Shown one piece after another: positions 34,975 through 43,351 of a DNA stretch of 64,000 nucleotides (position 1 is its first letter; each line of letters starts with the position of its first letter). The position numbers and the translations under genes were made by a program. The stretch comes from an uncultured Bacteroidota bacterium (GTDB lineage Bacteria > Bacteroidota > Bacteroidia > Bacteroidales > F082). The stretch is taken from contig CAJVXP010000006.1 of assembly GCA_913009685.1 (NCBI GenBank), positions 1-64,000 of the forward strand, given 5' to 3'. The notes beneath the pieces are model-generated. The model did not search any database, was not told the origin of the DNA, and saw nothing but the letters and a program-made list of their open reading frames with translations.

Positions 34975-36048
34975 TTACAAAAGATGCCGGAAGGGAAGGA
35001 GTAACCATTCAAAAAACTTCTCGATAGGAGGACGTTTTTTCCACTGTTTATAGACAAACGGGATGGATGACTTTTGGGTTTCCTTTACGTGCCGGACAAC
35101 CTGTTCGGAGATTTCTTTCTGGTCCCCAAATAACATAATTTCAAACATATAACGGAAACTACGGTAATCGAAATTGGAAGACCCTATGCCAAAAATTTTT
35201 TTATCCACAAGAAACAGCTTGGCATGGAGGTTGTTAGGCTCAAAAAACAGGAAATTTATGCCTCTCTTTGCTAACGGTCCGAGATACTTGTTCCGGAGGA
35301 TATCCACGAGGTTTACATCCGATTTTTTAGGTAAAAGAATATTAATTTTCACCCCTCTTTGGACAGCATCCGTCAGACTTTTGCGAAGCATGGAGCCCGG
35401 AAGAAAATATGGTGTTTCTATTTCGATGGTTTCCCTGGCCTGTTTTATGTAAAATATAAATTTATTGTTGATCTTTTTCTTAGTAATAAGGGGGACATCC
35501 CTGATAATCTCAAAGTTTTCATGCTTTACAGGACGTGTGTAATAAGCCTTACTGAAAATGTAACGATTATAAATCTTATAGTCCTGAAGAAAAAGTTTTT
35601 TAAAGACCGGAGTGATTTCACCTTCCATACGCAAAACTGATTCGCGCCAGTTTAAGTTGTAACCTGTAATGTTTGAGGAGCCTATGTAACTTATTTTGTC
35701 ATCAATAAGTAATAGTTTCCTGTGGTTTCTCCGGTGGCTCCGGGTGAAAAAATCAAAATTGTATTTTATCTTTTTAAAAAACCTGACCTCTCCTCCGGCC
35801 TGAATAAACTTATCGAAAAAACCGGAGCGTGTATTTCCTGCTCCCCAGTAATCGATTAGTAGTTTTATCTCCACCCCCCTTTGGGCGGCGTTAGTAAGCT
35901 TATCCCTGAAACGTTCACCCATAACATCATTTCCTATACGAAAAGTCTCCAGACAGATATGTTCCTGCGCTGCATCGATATCATTAAGCATCTCTCCGTA
36001 GTAATGCCATGGGTCCGAAAATAACTGATATTTAATTGTTTTGCTCAT
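34975..36048 (-). CDS. phospholipase D family protein (cardiolipin synthase-like)
   Basis: Probable phosphatidyltransferase. It carries two HKD motifs: HRKLLLIDDKISYIGSSN (about 109-126) and HAKLFLVDKKIFGIGSSN (about 274-291), each with the conserved His, Lys and Asp. About 357 residues run from the chosen ATG (MSKTIKYQLFSDP). A GTG 21 codons upstream is possible but adds sequence outside the domain. Typical bacterial cardiolipin synthases have two N-terminal membrane helices, which are absent here, so it resembles the ClsB-like soluble or peripheral type. A substrate other than phosphatidylglycerol cannot be excluded. Confidence 0.82.
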   Translation of the reverse strand: MSKTIKYQLFSDPWHYYGEMLNDIDAAQEHICLETFRIGNDVMGERFRDKLTNAAQRGVEIKLLIDYWGAGNTRSGFFDKFIQAGGEVRFFKKIKYNFDFFTRSHRRNHRKLLLIDDKISYIGSSNITGYNLNWRESVLRMEGEITPVFKKLFLQDYKIYNRYIFSKAYYTRPVKHENFEIIRDVPLITKKKINNKFIFYIKQARETIEIETPYFLPGSMLRKSLTDAVQRGVKINILLPKKSDVNLVDILRNKYLGPLAKRGINFLFFEPNNLHAKLFLVDKKIFGIGSSNFDYRSFRYMFEIMLFGDQKEISEQVVRHVKETQKSSIPFVYKQWKKRPPIEKFFEWLLLPFRHLL

Positions 36049-36173
36049 TTCAAATGTTTCCTGCTTTCGCTGCATGAAAGTAAGAAGTTTTTTCGGATTG
36101 GCAAGCGCCACAAAAAAATAATGGTAAACAATTAAAAAGGTGTTATATCAATAATTCAGAGTCATTGTTGGTA

Positions 36174-37592
36174 TTACTCTTTTACTTTATATTTTTTAAC
36201 CTCAGCTTTTGCCCGCTTATATAGGATCAGTATTAGTATTAACAAAATAACTACAAGGACAAGAGTTATGGAAAGTACATGGTATCTTTTCAGTTTCAGC
36301 TCTTTGCTACGACTCTCTGCTTTCAAAGCCATGCTTCTCTTCAGCAGGCTGTCTATTTTGTAGTGTGCTTCCAACTCCGCTATTTGAGCTTTTCCCGGCT
36401 TTTCCGATAAAGTATCTCTGCTCTGCTCATACAGGTTATAATATTTATCAAAATTTTTGTACTGACCCAGCTCCGCATAACATTTAAAAATACCCCGGTA
36501 ATTGTTTGTTGTATAATCTTTTAGCCCCACTTTTTTAGAGATGGCCAAACTTTTTTGAAATTCTTTGAGGGCTTTTTTGTAATAGCCGGCTTCTAACCAG
36601 GTGTTGCCCCTGTTTTGGTAAACCATGCTGAGGCCGGTTTTATCTCCAATCTCCTCAAAAAGTTTTCTGCTTTCATCAAAATATTTGAGTGCCAGCGAAA
36701 GATTTCCCATGTGTCCGTACAAGATGCCAATATTACTTTTAACCAATGCAACTCCTGTCTTGAGTCCCAGCCTTTCTTTTATTTTCAGCACCTTTTCGTA
36801 TAGTATTTCAGCTTTTTTGTATTCCTTGAAATGGTCATTATAAATATCTGCCATGTTGTTTAACACTCTGGAGAGCCGAAGGTCGTTGCCGTCTGTGTTT
36901 GTGTAAATATTTTTGGCTTTTCTCAGGTAGTCAAGCGCAGTAGAAAAATCATTCAGCTGTTTATAAATGATAGAAAGGCTGTTATAAGCCATAGCCATGC
37001 CCAGACTGTTGCTTTTTATAGTGAAGTTTTTCAAAGCATGAAAATAATTATTTAAAGCTCCCTGATAATTATTCCGGTAGTAATCAATATTTCCCATGTT
37101 AATGAGTGATGTAGCCGCTCCCTCCACATTCTTCAGCTCTTCCTCAATGTTATATGATGCCTTATAATAATAAGCGGCACTGTCAAAGATTGCCCAGCTT
37201 TCATATACAAGCCCGATATCATTCAGACAGTTGGATTGTCCTTCTTTATCCCTGCCCTTTTTGTAATAATGTAGTCCGGCTTTAAAATGATCAAAAGCTT
37301 TTTTCATATCGCCCCAATAAAAATAGCTTACGCCCATTGATTTGCTGGCAAGCCCCATCATGTTGTCATAACCTTCTTTTTGGGATAATTGAAAAGCCTC
37401 TTTGTTGTATTTTTTGCTATCGTAAACAGATTTGTCCCGATTTTGCTCCGACAATTTGATAAGAAGGGAAATCTTTTCTTTGCCATGGGCGCTGTCCAAA
37501 GCACGCAGCAAACTATCAGACAATGATGGAGTGAACGCCTGCAACATGGCAGGGAGAAAAAGAAACAAACCAATGAAGCGTAGACCTTTCAT
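36174..37592 (-). CDS. secreted TPR-repeat protein with C-terminal transmembrane segment
   Basis: About 472 residues. The signal peptide MKGLRFIGLFLFLPAMLQAF starts at this ATG; the longer open frame upstream runs into the insertion sequence and is rejected. About seven or eight tetratricopeptide repeats follow (for example NCLNDIGLVYESWAIFDSAAYYYKAS and VYQNRGNTWLEAGYYKKALKEFQKS), then a coiled segment and one transmembrane helix (SITLVLVVILLILILILY). This is the sensor half of Bacteroidota TPR histidine kinases or TPR-LuxR regulators, but the protein stops 14 residues after the helix, so the output domain is missing. It may act through a partner or be truncated. Confidence 0.75.
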   Translation of the reverse strand: MKGLRFIGLFLFLPAMLQAFTPSLSDSLLRALDSAHGKEKISLLIKLSEQNRDKSVYDSKKYNKEAFQLSQKEGYDNMMGLASKSMGVSYFYWGDMKKAFDHFKAGLHYYKKGRDKEGQSNCLNDIGLVYESWAIFDSAAYYYKASYNIEEELKNVEGAATSLINMGNIDYYRNNYQGALNNYFHALKNFTIKSNSLGMAMAYNSLSIIYKQLNDFSTALDYLRKAKNIYTNTDGNDLRLSRVLNNMADIYNDHFKEYKKAEILYEKVLKIKERLGLKTGVALVKSNIGILYGHMGNLSLALKYFDESRKLFEEIGDKTGLSMVYQNRGNTWLEAGYYKKALKEFQKSLAISKKVGLKDYTTNNYRGIFKCYAELGQYKNFDKYYNLYEQSRDTLSEKPGKAQIAELEAHYKIDSLLKRSMALKAESRSKELKLKRYHVLSITLVLVVILLILILILYKRAKAEVKKYKVKE

Positions 37593-37639
37593 CCTTAGCG
37601 GCAAAGGTAGGTTTTTTTTGAGAGATGAGATTTGTAATC

Positions 37640-39446
37640 TAATTAGAGTCTGCTGATTTTCTTTCAGGCAAAGACAGGCAAAAATTGCCGGCTTGGTTGA
37701 TTGACTTGTGAATTTGGCTGTAAAGATTGTGTTGAAAATATTTTTACTACCAATATTAACCAAAAACACAGCCATTTGAAAAAAGGCACAAAAAAACCGC
37801 CGTATTTCTCGGCAACCTGTAACAATTTGGTTATGTTCATAACAAAGAAAATAGCATTTACCCATGATTCGGATGTCTCTGGTAACCGGGCTTTTATGTT
37901 GTTTAGCCCATATCCGCGTTTTCCTTGTCCGAACTTTGCTTCAATGTGGTTCCGCTCTGCTGCTTTCTTGCGTTTTTTATAGCGTTGCTGCGCTGTTTCT
38001 TTTGTCTGCTTTACCGGACGGCCCAAAGGCTTTCCGTAAGTTCTTATCCCTTTCTCTTTCAGGTATTTCCTGTTTTCACGGGTCAAATATATCTGGTCGA
38101 CAAGTACGGTTTCAGGGTAACACCCGTAAATCCTGTAATAGTTTTCTACCTGTTTCTTCAAGTCAACGCTTTCATTGTAGGCTTCCCAGCTAAAAGTGTC
38201 TATCCTTGTGAAGCCGTTTACTTCGCTTACGTTTATCTTGGAACCAAATTCTGTTTTGTTCTTTTCTTTTCCGCGTACAATAGGACGAACATGGGGCTGA
38301 AAGATACTAACAATCCGTTGGGCTATCCGGTGTGTCTTGTTACGGTACATCCACAGCTGCTGTTCGTATACCTTTTTTATGGCTTCTAACAACTGATAGT
38401 CCCTCTTTGTGAGTTTTGCTGTTCTTGTTTGTTTGTCGGATAACTCCAAATAACGGGCAATGATTTTTAAATCTCTGGCAACATATTGTAATTGGGAACG
38501 AAGGCCACGGCGCATTTCCTTTTTGCCTTTTCGTTTCTTTTTGGCAATATTCAAATATTCTTTCCTGGCTTTCCTCCGGTAGGTCCTGGGCTTTACCTTG
38601 TCTGTCTTCGGATTGTACAACAGGTCTATTATCCGCTCAAGGTTTTCCCTGCTGACATTTAAAAGGTTTAGGTCGGTAGGGTATTTTATCTCCTGGTCGG
38701 CCACGGTGGCATCCAGCTTCAATGTTCCACGGTTGGTTTGACCGGTTTGATCAGAAGTGTTTTTTGAAGTATCGGTCTCCCGGTTTGTTTCCTGTTGTTG
38801 TTTTGCCTGGACTTTGTCCTTATGTTTGTTTTCACTTTTATTTCTGTTTCTGCTGTGATTTTTTCCGCTGTCGTTCTTTTTTATCCTGGCCCGGGATGGC
38901 TTGATGGTTTCGGATTTCTCTATGACCAACTCATTAAAAGCTTCAAACTCTTTTCCCCCAAGACGTTTGCGGATATCCACAAAAAGGCTGGCATCAAACA
39001 CTGGCTTGGTCGTGAAGCTTTTCAGCCCGCAGAAGTATTGGAGGTAAACATTTTCCTGAACCATTTCTATGGTACCCTTATCAGAAAGCCTAAACTTATG
39101 TTTGATTATCAATGCAGCAATCACTGTCCTGACATCAACGGAGAACCTGCCTGTATTGGACTGAAGCTTCCTGCTGTAAACTGTTGCCAGTTCATCCCAA
39201 GGTATAACGGCGGCCAGTTTTATCCAGCGGTTTTCCTTGTCCAGCTCCCTCTCAAAAGGATGTTGGAACAGCTCTATGCTCAACTGGTTTTGTGGCGTGT
39301 ATTTGATCATAAGTGCACGGGTTTTAATGTAAAATTATGCAAAACCGTGCATTTTGACAAGGTTTTTAAGGTTAAGTTATCAACATAATGTGGTGAATAT
39401 CAGTTGATAAAATGATGTTTTTTAGAAAATCAGCAGACCCTAATTA
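37640..39446 (-). mobile_element. complete IS5/IS1182-like insertion sequence
   Basis: About 1.8 kb with one transposase. The ends are imperfect inverted repeats: TAATTAGAGTCTGCTGATTT begins the left end at 37640, and the complement of TAATTAGGGTCTGCTGATTT ends the right end at 39446, with one mismatch over 22 bases. The outer TAATTA is itself palindromic, so it may be a 6-bp target duplication or part of the repeat. The element sits 48 bp upstream of the TPR gene start and 117 bp upstream of yicC. Confidence 0.85.
37664..39310 (-). CDS. IS5/IS1182-like transposase
   Basis: DDE transposase of 548 residues. The N-terminal DUF772/InsH-like domain is FERELDKENRWIKLAAVIPWDELATVYS through VDVRTVIAALIIKHKFRLSDKGTIEMVQENVYLQYFCGL. 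A charged linker at about 150-200 (RIKKNDSGKNHSRNRNKSENKHKDK) follows. The catalytic region has TLKLDATVADQEIKYPTDLNLL (first Asp), ETVLVDQIYLTRENRKYLKEKGI (second Asp) and RNHIEAKFGQGKRGYGLNNI (Glu). It appears intact. The last 30 residues after EKYGGFFVPFFKWL lie in the terminal part of the element. Confidence 0.93.
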   Translation of the reverse strand: MIKYTPQNQLSIELFQHPFERELDKENRWIKLAAVIPWDELATVYSRKLQSNTGRFSVDVRTVIAALIIKHKFRLSDKGTIEMVQENVYLQYFCGLKSFTTKPVFDASLFVDIRKRLGGKEFEAFNELVIEKSETIKPSRARIKKNDSGKNHSRNRNKSENKHKDKVQAKQQQETNRETDTSKNTSDQTGQTNRGTLKLDATVADQEIKYPTDLNLLNVSRENLERIIDLLYNPKTDKVKPRTYRRKARKEYLNIAKKKRKGKKEMRRGLRSQLQYVARDLKIIARYLELSDKQTRTAKLTKRDYQLLEAIKKVYEQQLWMYRNKTHRIAQRIVSIFQPHVRPIVRGKEKNKTEFGSKINVSEVNGFTRIDTFSWEAYNESVDLKKQVENYYRIYGCYPETVLVDQIYLTRENRKYLKEKGIRTYGKPLGRPVKQTKETAQQRYKKRKKAAERNHIEAKFGQGKRGYGLNNIKARLPETSESWVNAIFFVMNITKLLQVAEKYGGFFVPFFKWLCFWLILVVKIFSTQSLQPNSQVNQPSRQFLPVFA

Positions 39447-39538
39447 ATCTCCGGAAATCCCCCCGCAAAGTTGCCATTTTGAGTGCTATCTCCCCTTATC
39501 CCCGGTGAAATGGAGAGATGAGGTTTGTGATATTCGCT

Positions 39539-39546
39539 TATCTTTG
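39539..39546 (+). promoter_or_regulatory. yicC-gmk promoter -7 box
   Basis: TATCTTTG, 17 bases before the yicC start codon. Confidence 0.5.
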
Positions 39547-39563
39547 CCAATAAAATTGTTACT

Positions 39564-40439
39564 ATGATTAAATCCATGACCGGTTACGGCAAGTCCGTAA
39601 TCGCGATTCAACATCAAAAGCTGACGGTGGAAATCCGAACGCTGAACAGTAAGCAGCTTGATATTAACCTGCGCATTCCTCAGATGTTCAGAGAAAAAGA
39701 AATTGAGCTTAGAACCTTTTTGAGAGAGCGGTTACATCGGGGTAAGGTTGATTTTTCCATTTTCGCGGAGCAATCCGAAAAAGCCGGCGGGCCTGTGTTA
39801 AATAAAACGCTTGCCTATCATTATTTTACCCAGCTGAAAGAGTTTGCCAGTGAAATCGGAAGAGAGGATAAGGAAGATTATCTCGCTATAATTACGCGTC
39901 TGCCCGATGTTTTTGCTGTTGCTGAGCAGACGGTTGACAAAAATGAATGGGATGTTTTGTTGCAGGCTGTTGCTGATGCTATAAATGAGGTGTCGCAGTT
40001 CAGAAGTCATGAAGGAAGCGTGCTTGAAGAAGATTTCCGGCGACGTATTGAAATTATTTTGCAGCTTTTGGGAGAGGTGGATAAGTACGAACTGTCGCGC
40101 ATTGACCGTGTAAGAGAAAGAATTATAAAAAGTCTCAACGAAAATCTCTCCGATATGCAATATGATAAAAACCGCTTTGAACAGGAGTTGATTTATTATC
40201 TCGAAAAACTGGACGTTACAGAAGAAAAGATTCGTTTGAAAAAACACTGCGATTATTTTCTCGAAGTGCTTGGGTCGGAGGAGACCGCAGGCAAAAAGCT
40301 CGCTTTTGTTCTTCAGGAAATCGGGCGCGAAATCAATACGCTGGGTTCCAAAGCCAACGATGCCGATATGCAGAAAATAGTGGTGCTTATGAAGGATGAA
40401 CTGGAAAAAATTAAGGAACAAATGCTGAATATTTTGTAA
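39564..40439 (+). CDS. yicC: YicC family endoribonuclease
   Basis: 291 residues with the N-terminal YicC signature MIKSMTGYGKSV, EIRTLNSKQLDINLRIP and the C-terminal DUF1732 segment GKKLAFVLQEIGREINTLGSKANDADMQKIVVLMKDELEKIKEQ. E. coli YicC is reported to cleave or act on RNA, and the gene commonly lies next to gmk, as here. The stop overlaps the next gene's start (TAATG), indicating coupling. Confidence 0.94.
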   Translation: MIKSMTGYGKSVIAIQHQKLTVEIRTLNSKQLDINLRIPQMFREKEIELRTFLRERLHRGKVDFSIFAEQSEKAGGPVLNKTLAYHYFTQLKEFASEIGREDKEDYLAIITRLPDVFAVAEQTVDKNEWDVLLQAVADAINEVSQFRSHEGSVLEEDFRRRIEIILQLLGEVDKYELSRIDRVRERIIKSLNENLSDMQYDKNRFEQELIYYLEKLDVTEEKIRLKKHCDYFLEVLGSEETAGKKLAFVLQEIGREINTLGSKANDADMQKIVVLMKDELEKIKEQMLNIL

Positions 40440-41029
40440 TGGCATTAATGCAAAATCATAAAAAAGGGAAATTGATTATTTTTTCCGCTCCTTCGGGTTC
40501 GGGTAAAACAACGTTGGTACGTTATATCATGGCGCATTTGCCCCGCCTCTCCTTTTCGGTTTCGGCCACAAGCCGTTTGCCAAGACCCGGAGAAAAAAAC
40601 GGTGTGGATTACTATTTTATTAGTGCTGATGAGTTTAAGCAAAAAATAAAAGAAGATGCTTTTGTGGAATGGGAAGAAGTTTATGAAGATCAGTTTTACG
40701 GTACCTTGCGTTCGGAAGTTGAGAAAATAAGGGCACGGGGTGATTCGGTGGCTTTTGATGTGGATGTGAAAGGTGGTTTAAACATAAAGAAAATTTATGG
40801 CGCTGACGCATTAGCGCTGTTTGTGAAACCACCCTCGCTCGCGGTTCTCGAAGAACGACTTCGCCATCGTTCTACCGAAAGTGAAGAGAGCCTGCGCAAA
40901 CGGCTCGACAGGGCAGCTTATGAACTCTCTTTTGAGAAACTTTTTGATAAAGTGTTGGTTAATGATGATTTGGAAAAAGCCCGGAAGGATGCTCTTGAAA
41001 CAGTACGGGATTTTATTGATAAGGACTAA
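40439..41029 (+). CDS. gmk: guanylate kinase
   Basis: Phosphorylates GMP to GDP. It has 196 residues. The P-loop is SAPSGSGKTTL at 16-26. The GMP-binding region follows with SFSVSATSRLPRPGEKNGVDYYF and FVEWEEVYEDQFYGTL, then FDVDVKGGLNIKK and the LID segment RLRHRSTESEESLRKRL. The start could be the fourth codon, also Met. It is translationally coupled to yicC. Confidence 0.97.
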   Translation: MALMQNHKKGKLIIFSAPSGSGKTTLVRYIMAHLPRLSFSVSATSRLPRPGEKNGVDYYFISADEFKQKIKEDAFVEWEEVYEDQFYGTLRSEVEKIRARGDSVAFDVDVKGGLNIKKIYGADALALFVKPPSLAVLEERLRHRSTESEESLRKRLDRAAYELSFEKLFDKVLVNDDLEKARKDALETVRDFIDKD

Positions 41030-41063
41030 CTTTTCTATCTGTATATAACCAAAAGCCAAAAAA

Positions 41064-42074
41064 ATGAAGAAAGTTGTTTTACCTGCCTATAATAAAAATA
41101 TTGTCAGGGCATTGAGAAGTCTTCGCGTGGAGGAGTGCGGTTTGCCTCAACCTTCCGAAGATGAAGTCCTGATTAAAGTGCATGCTGCTCCCTGCAACCC
41201 TTCTGATATTGCTTTTTTGATGGGGGGCTACAATATTGTGAAATCACTTCCGACGATTCCCGGATTTGAGGGCTCCGGAATTGTTGTGGAAGCCGGTGAG
41301 GGAGCAGAAGACCTTATCGACCGTAAAGTAAGTTTTTTTATTCAGGAAGAAAATTGCGGCAGTTGGTCGGAATATGTCATCTCACACAAGAAAAAAGTTG
41401 TTGTTCTTAATGAGAAAATGGATATGGATCAGGCTGCTTGTTTTGCCATCAATCCTTTTACGGCACGGGGACTGTTAGACATTGCTGTTTTACGTGAAAA
41501 CCATGCGGTTATTCAGAATGCAGCAGGGGGACAGGTTGCCGCTTTTGTACGGCAAATGGCGGGCGACATGGGAATTGAAGTTATTGATATCGTCAGGAAG
41601 CAGGAAAGCCTTGAACGGCTGAAAAAGGAGGGCGCAAAGCATGTTTTACTGGAAAATGATTCGCGTTTTGAGGAAAAACTGAAAGAACTTGTCCATAAAC
41701 TGAATGCCCGGCTGGCATTTGATGCTGTTGGCGGAGCCCTTGCCGGCCAGATTTTTAGTGCCATGCCGCTCGATGCGGAATTGGTGTCCTACGGCGGTTT
41801 GTCAACAAAACATATTTCAGGCGTTGACTCCATGGACTTGATTTTTAATGATAAAATTATTTCAGGTTTTAATCTTCCGGAGTGGCGTGAGCAGATTGAC
41901 GACGATTTCTTTGAGGAGATTTCCGTAGAGATGCAGTCCCTCTTTATCTCTGAAAAATACCAGACAAAAATTCAGGGAAGTATCGGCTTTGATGACATCG
42001 CCAGCGGGCTGACCGATTATCTGAGAAATATGAGCGAAGGAAAGATGCTGGTGAAGGCTAAAGTTAAAAGTTAA
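41064..42074 (+). CDS. medium-chain dehydrogenase/reductase (quinone oxidoreductase-like)
   Basis: 336 residues of the zinc-independent MDR superfamily. The GroES-like N-terminal domain has EDEVLIKVHAAPCNPSDIAFLMGGY and PTIPGFEGSGIVVEAG. The Rossmann domain has NHAVIQNAAGGQVAAFVRQMA and LAFDAVGGALAGQIFSAM. No structural zinc Cys cluster is visible. Relatives are quinone oxidoreductases or enoyl reductases; the substrate is unknown. It lies 34 bp after gmk on the same strand. The stop codon falls inside a 7-bp tandem repeat. Confidence 0.82.
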   Translation: MKKVVLPAYNKNIVRALRSLRVEECGLPQPSEDEVLIKVHAAPCNPSDIAFLMGGYNIVKSLPTIPGFEGSGIVVEAGEGAEDLIDRKVSFFIQEENCGSWSEYVISHKKKVVVLNEKMDMDQAACFAINPFTARGLLDIAVLRENHAVIQNAAGGQVAAFVRQMAGDMGIEVIDIVRKQESLERLKKEGAKHVLLENDSRFEEKLKELVHKLNARLAFDAVGGALAGQIFSAMPLDAELVSYGGLSTKHISGVDSMDLIFNDKIISGFNLPEWREQIDDDFFEEISVEMQSLFISEKYQTKIQGSIGFDDIASGLTDYLRNMSEGKMLVKAKVKS

Positions 42075-42113
42075 AAGTTAAAAGTTAAAAGTTAAAAGTT
42101 AAAAGTTAAAAGT
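42060..42113 (+). repeat. 7-bp tandem repeat (AAAAGTT)n across a stop codon
   Basis: About seven and a half units of AAAAGTT occur with G every 7 bases from 42063 to 42112. It begins in the last codons of the oxidoreductase and includes its TAA. Because every frame of the repeat soon meets TAA, copy-number change would alter little protein but would change the spacing to nadD. Confidence 0.9.
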
Positions 42114-42135
42114 GAAATAAGGATACCATTTTTTG

Positions 42136-42723
42136 ATGAAACAGAAAAAGAAAACCGGATTGCTGTTTGGCTCTTTTAATCCAATACACTCGGGACATCT
42201 GATTTTGGCCAATTATATGGCTGAGTTTACTGAATTGGATGAAGTTTGGTTTGTTGTTTCGCCACAAAATCCGTTGAAAGAAAAAGCAAGTCTGCTTGCC
42301 GACATCCATCGCCTGACTTTGGTTCGTATTGCCGTGGAAGACCAGCCAAAGCTGAAAGTTACCAATATTGAGTTTAAAATGCCCAAACCGTCTTACACCA
42401 TTGATACTCTGACTTGGTTAAGCGATAAATATCCTGACCGTGAGTTTGTTATGATTTGTGGTACGGATGTTTTCAGCCATTTTCATAAATGGAAAAATTA
42501 TCGGGAGATTCTGCATCAATATCAGATGTTTGTTTATCCCCGTCCGAATTTCGCATTAGGCGATTACGCAAAATATTCGCAAATCCGGCTTTTCGATGCG
42601 CCTCTTCTGGAAATTTCCTCCAGCTTTATCCGCAAGGGAATCTTCGACAAAAAGAATATGTCTTTCTGGATGCCCGAAAATGTTTATCAATATATTTTGG
42701 AGATGCATTTCTATGAGAAATAG
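42136..42723 (+). CDS. nadD: nicotinate-nucleotide adenylyltransferase
   Basis: Adenylylates nicotinate mononucleotide in NAD synthesis. It has 195 residues from the ATG (a TTG codon directly before it is not needed). The nucleotidyltransferase motif is GLLFGSFNPIHSGHLILA, with FVVSPQNPLKEK, PSYTIDTLTWLS, MICGTDVFSHFHKW and the C-terminal LEISSSFIRKGI (ISSTxIR-like). It is probably the last gene of the yicC-gmk group or separately expressed. Confidence 0.95.
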   Translation: MKQKKKTGLLFGSFNPIHSGHLILANYMAEFTELDEVWFVVSPQNPLKEKASLLADIHRLTLVRIAVEDQPKLKVTNIEFKMPKPSYTIDTLTWLSDKYPDREFVMICGTDVFSHFHKWKNYREILHQYQMFVYPRPNFALGDYAKYSQIRLFDAPLLEISSSFIRKGIFDKKNMSFWMPENVYQYILEMHFYEK

Positions 42724-42833
42724 CCGGTAACCTGCCCTGCGTAAAAGCAACCACAGAAAAATGACATTAGTTCCGTCATTCACCCCCCCGAAACAAGAGG
42801 GCGTTTTTTGGTTACCGAAATATTGTAGCGCTG

Positions 42834-43118
42834 CTACTGATAAGGGTCGGTTACGGGAAGCACATAATATTCGCCTGTCCGCGGGTCTTTGTAAAATTTA
42901 TTGTACCCGTTGATACTTTCAATGTTGGCATCCACCGAACCTTTAATAAAAACGGTATTATCCACATCTACCGATCCTGTTACCCTAATCGTAGTGTCTG
43001 CGATGATTCTTTGCGGGTTAGCCTGCGGAATGATGCCTGCATTTTGAAAAATGAGAACCCAGATTCCAACGGTGATAAGTGTCAGGGTCAATTTGATAAA
43101 GCGTGAATTTATTTCCAT
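42834..43118 (-). CDS. small single-pass membrane protein of unknown function
   Basis: 94 residues from MEINSRFIKLTLTLITVGIW. One N-terminal transmembrane segment (about 7-25) precedes an outside region with repeated valine-rich strands (IRVTGSVDVDNTVFIKGSVD) and ending YKDPRTGEYYVLPVTDPYQ. Similar membrane-anchored proteins with VDV-type repeats occur in Bacteroidota and are unnamed. A longer start 16 codons upstream is possible. It stands alone between nadD and a convergent-facing peptidase gene. Confidence 0.6.
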   Translation of the reverse strand: MEINSRFIKLTLTLITVGIWVLIFQNAGIIPQANPQRIIADTTIRVTGSVDVDNTVFIKGSVDANIESINGYNKFYKDPRTGEYYVLPVTDPYQ

Positions 43119-43317
43119 GGTCTTAATCTTTAATTTTCTATGTTCAAAAATATTCAAAATTTGCAAGGGTTTTCCGGTTTTGTGAAAAAATATAGATATA
43201 CGGATATTCCGGAATTAACCACTGGAAATCAAAAGGCTTACAAATGATGTGTTCCGCTGTATCACCCGAAAAGTTTAATTTATAGTGAGTTTACGATTCT
43301 TTCGCTGTTAAAATACT

Positions 43318-43325
43318 TATATTTG
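43318..43325 (+). promoter_or_regulatory. promoter -7 box of the secreted hydrolase
   Basis: TATATTTG, 26 bases before the start codon. The -33 element is unclear. Confidence 0.5.
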
Positions 43326-43351
43326 CGTGTAACCAAAAGTACCAAACAACC

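Noticed and set aside
37594..37865. A 91-codon N-terminal extension of the TPR protein
   Set aside because: It lies inside the insertion sequence, while the native start is followed by a clear signal peptide.
37925..39388. Plus-strand ORFs of 154 and 197 residues inside the IS
   Set aside because: They are shadows of the transposase on the opposite strand and are rich in Cys, Phe and His, as antisense frames usually are.
42724..42833. CGGTAACC/GGTTACCG inverted pair around a C7 run after nadD
   Set aside because: The 8-bp arms are about 80 bp apart without a T run. They are too weak to call a terminator or an element.
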